Shown piece by piece: positions 61,301 to 64,000 of a stretch of 64,000 bases of DNA (positions within the stretch are counted from its first letter, which is position 1; every line of letters begins with the position of its first letter). The stretch spans positions 6,967,114-7,031,113 of the forward strand of contig JACMZG010001913.1 in NCBI GenBank assembly GCA_018340805.1, read 5' to 3'. The notes under the pieces are model-generated. The model searched no databases, had not been told where the DNA came from, and saw only the letters and a list, made by a program, of their open reading frames with translations. This DNA is from Microvelia longipes. Taxonomy: Eukaryota > Arthropoda > Insecta > Hemiptera > Veliidae. The position numbers and the translations under genes were made by a program.

Positions 61301-63984
61301 TTTATAGGAAATTTTATCAGCTTTAAAAATTGTACTCTTCATATTTTACACACGTTCTATAGGGAACCAATTAGAGAAAATCACACTAGAAATTGTGCGA
61401 TTTTCCAATATTTTGAGCATGCGCAATCAAATAAAGGGCTCCACTTTGGATAAGCAGACTATGCTATTTCTTCATAATTAAAGGTGTATTTTAAGAAAAA
61501 TTTGGTTTGAAGTTGTACAAAATAAGTTATATTTTTTCAGGTCCGACTCTTGGACTATTGTGTCATATCTAAATGACAGAAGTCTATTAGGCCAAGAGCC
61601 CAGGCAGAACCTTTGACCCCTAAAGTGCGTTCTGCCTGGGACACCCATCCGATACGAGTCGGCAGAATTGCAGATCCCTGTTCAGGAAGGTATTTACGAA
61701 AAATTGAGACCGGTTCCAGCCATTACACTTTTTATTAACAAAACACCCCTGGGCTCTTGGTCTATATAGCTATAGCTCATCAAAGTTTAAATAAAATGTC
61801 AGACTTTAATGGAGTTTGGAAAAGAGCCCATAAATGTGAATTTGTTATTACGTGTTACATCCCCTCTTTATTAATTACTATTAATATCACTACTAAGCAA
61901 ATATATAATTTCCAAAATACAGAAAAACTGCTCGCTTCTCCTAGAAGGTATCTTCGGGGATGAAGCACATAATTATTTGATTATAACCTTTGTGTATAAC
62001 AAGAGGAGAGGCAGCTGGGCACATCACTCTTTGGACCATTGATGTCCCTTTAATCTTTCTTTCACCATATAATGGAAATGTGCTTTTTATTATTTGAATT
62101 GTTTTTACTTTTCCTCATTTATACCGTAGGTATACAGGAAAAGTATTGTGTTTAAAAAAAAAATCCCTAACTTGGGTGAAACCAGAAAAAAGGCCTCTTG
62201 GGTGGTTTTCACTAAGTTGTTTGTATGTGTGTGTGTGTGTCTGTTATCATTGTAGCTCCTAGTTTATTTATGCTAGAGAGTTGAAATTTTGTACAAAAAT
62301 CAGTCTACCGCTGTAGTTGTGCTATTTGGAAAATAATTTTTTTATGACGTCATTAACCTTTAATTAGCACTCGAAATTGAAGGTTCGAATTCAAAAATTC
62401 GAAAAATTACAAAACGCAGAAAAATGATGCGATCGGATTGAGATTTAGCACTCTTGTGACTATGTGTAAGACTAAAAATATGTGCCAAGTTTCATCTCAT
62501 TATCAGCATTAGTTCAATTTCTATTGAATGACTTGTATACGTTTTTTATATAAAATTGTAAAAAATTTAAAAAATTATCAAATTGAGTTTAAATTTTAAA
62601 TTTATTATAATAAATAAGTACACAAAGTTTCGTTTCAATACGACAAAACATCCTTGATTTTTTATGCATCATAAAAACTAAGGAGCATTAAGAGTTGGCA
62701 GTGCTGTTTGGGTGACCGCTGAGAATGATATGGATGCTTTTAACTGCAAAGCGAGTCCAAAGGTATGTTGCAGTATAATTTTGGCGAACTGTATTTCTGA
62801 GGACGAGCGAAGCGAGTCGGAAGTAGGAAGGATGAGCGTAGCAAATCCGATGTAATGAGGAAAAGTTCCGAGGTACCCCGTAACCATTTTTTTATTTTTT
62901 ATTTTGTGTACTATAATTATATATAAGGGAAATAAATATTTATTATTAACTCACACTAAACTCAAACTGATGCCTTAGGAACTAAAACTGATAATGAGGT
63001 ACCGATAAAGTGATGTAGAAATTCATACAGTAGGGGGGGGCGCGGGACACAGTGGTCTAACCCCCCCGAAATAAGCTGCTTTAGATGGACCTGCCTTAAG
63101 TTCACCCTTTCTCCGCTAGTGGCAGGTCGGTTCACCTTGTACCCCATATATAAAATAATTATTTCTTCAATTCCAAGATTAAAATTATTTAAAAGGGTCT
63201 TTAACAATGTTAAAAATTGTATTAATTATTTTAAAGGTATAATTTTCATAAACGCTTTTATAAAAATATAAACGCTGTGTTAATTTTAAGTAGACCTGAT
63301 ATCGTGATGACCATGATTTGTAGACAAACATCAAACCGGGAAATTATAAATTTAATTTACGTCTTCGTTGTCTCATTATAACACACCTTTCGTAACACAC
63401 GTTATCCTATTTTCTAAAAAAAATTATCTTATAAGCTACTAAAAAAAAAAAGTCAATGAATAAGATAAAAATCGTCTTGTTTACATTTTTATAAACATAA
63501 ATAGAAGTATCGATTTAAAACTGATAACAATAGTGATAAGCGCACAAGGTGAAAACTAGCGCTCGGTGCGGTAGTTGTTGCAACTAATCCCTGTTTTTTT
63601 CGGAACCACCTAAAACCAGGGAGTTAGACCACTGTGTCCCCCCGCCCCGACCCCTACTGTATGAAATTCTATATCACTTTAGGTACCGATAATTTATTAT
63701 CAACCAGAGGAATTCAAGCATCTACCGAGGTGTGGTGACCACCACTAAAACATTGATGGTGATGACTTTAAAAAATTTAAACCTAAACCTAGTAAATTAA
63801 TGTGTTTAATTTACAGATAGATCAGTGTGCTGTCGACGACGAAAAAGAATTTAAAATATTACAAGAAGAATTAACTAAAGCAAACACAAAGATTCATTTA
63901 GAAGAGCAGCTCATGAAAAAAGTAATTGCCTTGTCACTTATGCCGTTTAGGCATAGAGATATTATTAATAGAGGTGCCCTATAG
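47441..63984 (+). CDS. Unrecognised seven-exon gene, C-terminal part
   Basis: Seven exons with GT/AG borders and matching phases join into one frame: 47441-47708, 49044-49154, 49606-49777, 53379-53523, 56597-57022, 59277-59440 and 63817-63984. They give about 483 residues and TAG. I do not recognise the family. Visible parts are a mixed N-terminal region, a Trp/Tyr-rich segment with EEPPLPPPYLPKEAKI, NYQLFIYNPEWQTARIYRRH, a long Lys/Glu/Ser exon with KTCVCTCSCH, and a terminal coiled coil. The start is either upstream or at an ATG at 47548. The introns are full of repeats. Confidence comes from phase agreement and coding character, not homology. Confidence 0.65.
47740..48720. other. GC-richer unexplained block, possibly retroelement 5' or SINE-like sequence
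   Basis: About 1 kb in gene 2's first intron with higher GC than its surroundings and no relation to other repeats here. It includes GGAGACAGCCTCTGGAGGGG, CCGACACCGCGAGCTAGGTA and CTCCCCCGGTGGAGAAACTG. Two short frames (48089-48304 and 48484-48714) lie in it. It ends in an A-rich tail (ATAAATAAAAAAAAG, about 48707-48721), as a retroposed sequence would. No known domain is recognised. Confidence 0.45.
49044..49154 (+). CDS. Gene 2 exon b
   Basis: 111 nt; acceptor acatttttcag, donor aa|gtaaat, phase 2 at both ends. It encodes FNINDLHPIYSGHLKPLISE, then WKVEKYIEFTF. The phase-2 join from exon a gives Arg. Recognised from phase and codon pattern. Confidence 0.65.
49200..49391. repeat. AT-dinucleotide tract
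   Basis: About 190 bp of (AT)n/(TATA)n in an intron of gene 2. Confidence 0.95.
49511..49543. repeat. Perfect short palindrome
   Basis: GCTAGTGACTTATCAA followed by its complement with almost no loop. Confidence 0.92.
49606..49777 (+). CDS. Gene 2 exon c
   Basis: Acceptor gattttccacag; donor ttg|gtacgc, phase 0. It encodes LSNANWEVDWKLSEDKNW, then TVVFRYRPRLWIEEPPLPPP and YLPKEAKIVVTNFGAMAIL. The clear Trp-rich and Pro-rich composition is unlike random AT-rich translation. Confidence 0.72.
50241..50413. mobile_element. Harbinger-like MITE
   Basis: 173 bp, hairpin-like. Ends GGTCCGTATTCAAAGACATT and its near complement (GAATACGGGCC). It is flanked by TAA on both sides (50238-50240 and 50414-50416). 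A 3-bp TAA target duplication and GG/CC ends fit PIF/Harbinger MITEs. CCTTAAGG-type palindromes lie at the centre. Confidence 0.8.
50775..51600. repeat. Tandem repeat of about 160 bp, five copies
   Basis: Units carry GTTAGCGTAGGAATGTCGAA-like, AAGTCCTCACACATCAAAAT and CAGTAGTTTAGGCTGTAGGT blocks, diverged from each other. A perfect palindrome (51357-51400) interrupts the fourth unit. Confidence 0.88.
51357..51400. repeat. Perfect palindrome inside a tandem repeat
   Basis: CTAGAGTGCCTG and CAGGCACTCTAG with TAATCAT/ATGATTA inside. It splits the sequence TTTAGGCT of one repeat unit. Confidence 0.9.
51905..52175 (+). repeat. Long inverted repeat, left arm
   Basis: About 260 bp (GAGTGATAATTTAAG, AAGCAATAAACAAT, GGTTTTTGACGTGTG, ATGGCAAATCGACTTA) that recurs in reverse complement at 55732-55990. 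Fragments of the same family lie at 1040-1230 and 56115-56240. Confidence 0.85.
52676..52918. repeat. Palindromic AT-rich stretch and inverted repeat
   Basis: TAACGTAATATAACG repeats, a palindrome around TATTGTCGACAATATA (52753-52768), then an inverted repeat GAATTCATCTTTCTTTCGGT against ACCGAAAGTAAGAAGAATTC (52832-52918). Confidence 0.8.
53379..53523 (+). CDS. Gene 2 exon d
   Basis: Acceptor cattttgtag; donor t|gtgagt, phase 1. It encodes TLKKQNVIVDDYKRNAQIQD, then NYQLFIYNPEWQTARIYRRH. It is flanked at a distance by the inverted repeat arms at 51.9 and 55.9 kb and by a 0.5-kb repeat immediately downstream. Confidence 0.72.
53585..54130 (+). repeat. 0.5-kb direct repeat, left copy
   Basis: Shares GGCGGAAAGTAA, CTAAACTAGAAAAAA, TTTTTACTTAAATACG and AATGGCGTCA blocks in order with 54700-55190, at perhaps 75 percent identity by eye. 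Confidence 0.82.
54165..54660. repeat. 28-bp minisatellite, orientation 2
   Basis: Units ACAACTAACTAGTAAACAAA plus CAAATAGTTT, about 16 copies, the reverse complement of the unit at 43815-44175. It lies exactly between the two 0.5-kb direct repeats. Confidence 0.93.
54700..55190 (+). repeat. 0.5-kb direct repeat, right copy, with tRNA-like segment
   Basis: Second copy of 53585-54130. At 54836-54899 it has GCGCAATCGGTTAGAC then, 30 bases on, GTTCGAATCCAGTCCGGG, which resembles tRNA D- and T-arms (A and B boxes). The left copy has lost most of this match. It is not a full tRNA cloverleaf. Confidence 0.75.
55732..55990 (-). repeat. Long inverted repeat, right arm
   Basis: Reverse complement of 51905-52175 at high similarity (TAAGTCGATTTGCCATACAA, CATTGTTTATTGCTTGAAAA). 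Exon d of gene 2 and the duplicated 0.5-kb block lie between the arms. Confidence 0.85.
55991..56596. other. Intron sequence with repeat fragment
   Basis: 56115-56240 carries CGTCATCCCCTTTATTCAAG, shared with 52160, 22890 and 59180. No gene recognised. Confidence 0.5.
56597..57022 (+). CDS. Gene 2 exon e, lysine-rich
   Basis: Acceptor ttccgtttcag; donor g|gtaatg in phase 1. A later in-frame TAG at 57043 is avoided by this donor. The exon starts SKAILLERKQKRKARRLCKK and carries KTCVCTCSCHEK, followed by a long Lys/Glu/Ser/Asn region (KYKSTRNKSEKHEKYNQHEK). The basic, disordered composition could suit nucleic-acid or microtubule binding, but that is inference only. The Cys cluster is short and does not fit a named finger. 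Confidence 0.72.
57102..58151. mobile_element. TIR element of about 1.05 kb
   Basis: Ends ATAAGGC and GCCTTAT, with inverted arms of about 50 bp containing TCGAATATCCACGGCCTTCT and AACATTGGATCACCAACAAA. Inner matches (GTCCGCCGCAGCG) extend the similarity. No transposase or clear target duplication. Confidence 0.82.
58290..58850. mobile_element. Diverged copy of the 0.7-kb dispersed repeat
   Basis: TCTGTTATTATCGTAGCTCC, AGTTGTGACATCCGGAAAA and TTCATTATCAGCATTAGTTC follow the order seen at 46630 and 62100. An inverted pair around GACACACGGCTAAA lies inside (58378 and 58530). Confidence 0.6.
59010..59098 (+). ncRNA. Candidate compact structured GC-rich segment
   Basis: In AT-rich DNA, a hairpin with a 9-bp stem and triloop (GGCACTGGG AAG CCCGGTGCC, 59017-59037) is followed by a nested stem: AGCC/GGCT outside, GCCT/AGGC, then GCCGC TGT GCGGC (59045-59087). 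A TTATTTTTTT run follows, like a Pol III stop. No tRNA boxes are evident. It could be part of a retroelement or an RNA gene. Confidence 0.3.
59277..59440 (+). CDS. Gene 2 exon f
   Basis: Acceptor tctttgtcag; donor gag|gtgaat, phase 0. The phase-1 join to exon e makes a Gly codon. It encodes TAVKTRENQPVRVVKKRKIL, then GRVIEINAKLNDTSMEYYD and CERLVSPLFE. It is predicted to be mostly helical. Confidence 0.7.
59489..59673. repeat. Array of three tandem palindromes plus a fourth
   Basis: Three hairpins of about 51 bp each have arms AAATCTCCTTACGTTATACA plus GGGT and loops of four to six bases. A fourth, CTGAAATGTTCCAACATTTCAG in two halves, is at 59652-59673. In the third unit both arms carry the same change (CCTTCCG / CGGAAGG). 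Confidence 0.95.
59816..60099. mobile_element. Foldback element, copy 2
   Basis: TAGACCAAGAGCCCAGG to its complement, with the centre CTTTGACCCCTAAAGTGCGT. It is a nearly complete palindrome of 284 bp. Confidence 0.88.
60139..60808. mobile_element. hAT-like MITE, copy 5, with nested insertion
   Basis: 8-bp duplication GATATACA (60131-60138 and 60809-60816). The right end has lost the last bases (ends ATTATTCT). At about 60397-60540 a 140-bp insertion is flanked by TTCCT. It has perfect 31-bp arms (GATATCAATTAAATTAACGA then AGACTTCAGTC). Confidence 0.88.
60832..61556. mobile_element. Long-TIR element, complete copy
   Basis: Inverted ends of about 150 bp start AGCCCAAGAGCCAGG and end CCGACTCTTGGACT. 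Arms contain TACTTCAAACCAAA and its complement, and GTGGAGCC/GGGCTCCAC. No coding region. Truncated copies lie at 3020 and 22530. Confidence 0.82.
61588..61764. mobile_element. Foldback element, copy 3, left-deleted
   Basis: TAGGCCAAGAGCCCAGG is joined directly to GCAGAACCTTTGACCC, so most of the left arm is missing. The right arm to TGGGCTCTTGGTCTA is intact. Confidence 0.85.
62100..62885. mobile_element. Dispersed repeat of about 0.7 kb, copy 2
   Basis: Best-preserved partner of 46630-47345, including CAGTCTACCGCTGTAGTTGT, TTTCATCTCATTATCAGCAT and GAGGACGAGCGAAGCGAGTC. No TIR or coding domain visible. Confidence 0.78.
62998..63697. mobile_element. Inverted-repeat element, about 0.7 kb
   Basis: Arms contain GGTACCGATAAAGTGATGTA, ATTCATACAGTAGGGG and ACACAGTGGTCTAAC, with the complement at 63612-63697. 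CAGTAGGGG near the arm is reminiscent of hAT ends, but the similarity continues outside it and no target duplication is clear. Confidence 0.7.
63817..63984 (+). CDS. Gene 2 last exon, coiled coil
   Basis: Acceptor tttaatttacag; TAG at 63982-63984. It encodes IDQCAVDDEKEFKILQEELT, then KANTKIHLEEQLMKKVIAL and MPFRHRDIINRGAL. Heptad-like Leu/Ile/Val spacing suggests a short coiled coil. A possible donor at 63974 (ag|gtgccc) leaves open a continuation past the window. Confidence 0.65.
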   Translation: MDQCAVDDEKEFKILQEELTKANTKIHLEEQLMKKVIALSLMPFRHRDIINRGAL

Positions 63985-64000
63985 GTTAAATTTTGAAACA

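Overview
The window is AT-rich, intron-rich, repeat-laden animal DNA, almost certainly from an arthropod and probably an insect. The arthropod call rests on a Knickkopf/Skeletor-type cuticle gene, degenerate TTAGG-like (insect telomere-type) repeats, a mariner remnant and a LINE with an insect-like layout. No bacterial, organellar or CRISPR features were seen.

Left part (1-6160): non-coding sequence, most likely intron or upstream DNA of the first gene. It holds a 24-bp and a 42-bp minisatellite, an 8-bp-TSD (hAT-like) MITE, hairpins and a tRNA-derived SINE.

Gene 1 (6161-31791, + strand): ten exons with continuous phase encode the last 562 residues of a DM13-DOMON-cupredoxin protein with a hydrophobic tail. 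This is the layout of Knickkopf, the GPI-anchored chitin-organising protein, and of its paralogue Skeletor. The signal peptide and first DM13 exons lie to the left of the window. The introns carry a LINE 3' fragment, MITEs, a frameshifted but nearly complete LINE (about 12.4-16.1 kb), palindromic tRNA-like repeats, a 1.1-kb minisatellite of 83-bp units, a mariner remnant and two copies of a repeat that starts a short reading frame.

Intergenic part (31792-47440): no coding sequence recognised. It contains a 118-bp higher-order minisatellite, two hAT-like elements back to back that share three copies of one 8-bp target duplication, many different minisatellites, a palindrome with a hammerhead-like core, and a long AT-dinucleotide tract.

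Gene 2 (about 47441-63984, + strand): seven exons whose splice phases all agree encode the C-terminal 483 or so residues of a protein I do not recognise. Visible features are a Pro-rich segment, a long Lys/Glu/Ser-rich charged exon with a small Cys cluster, and a C-terminal coiled coil. Its introns contain long inverted repeats, a 0.5-kb direct duplication bracketing a minisatellite whose reverse complement lies 10 kb away, an array of near-perfect palindromes, a compact GC-rich hairpin region, a Harbinger-like MITE, and foldback and long-TIR elements.

The most unusual signals are structural: repeated palindromes with changes mirrored in both arms, the triple 8-bp target duplication, the inverted minisatellite pair, and hammerhead-like cores in several unrelated inverted-repeat elements. 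No complete new gene system can be demonstrated from the sequence alone.
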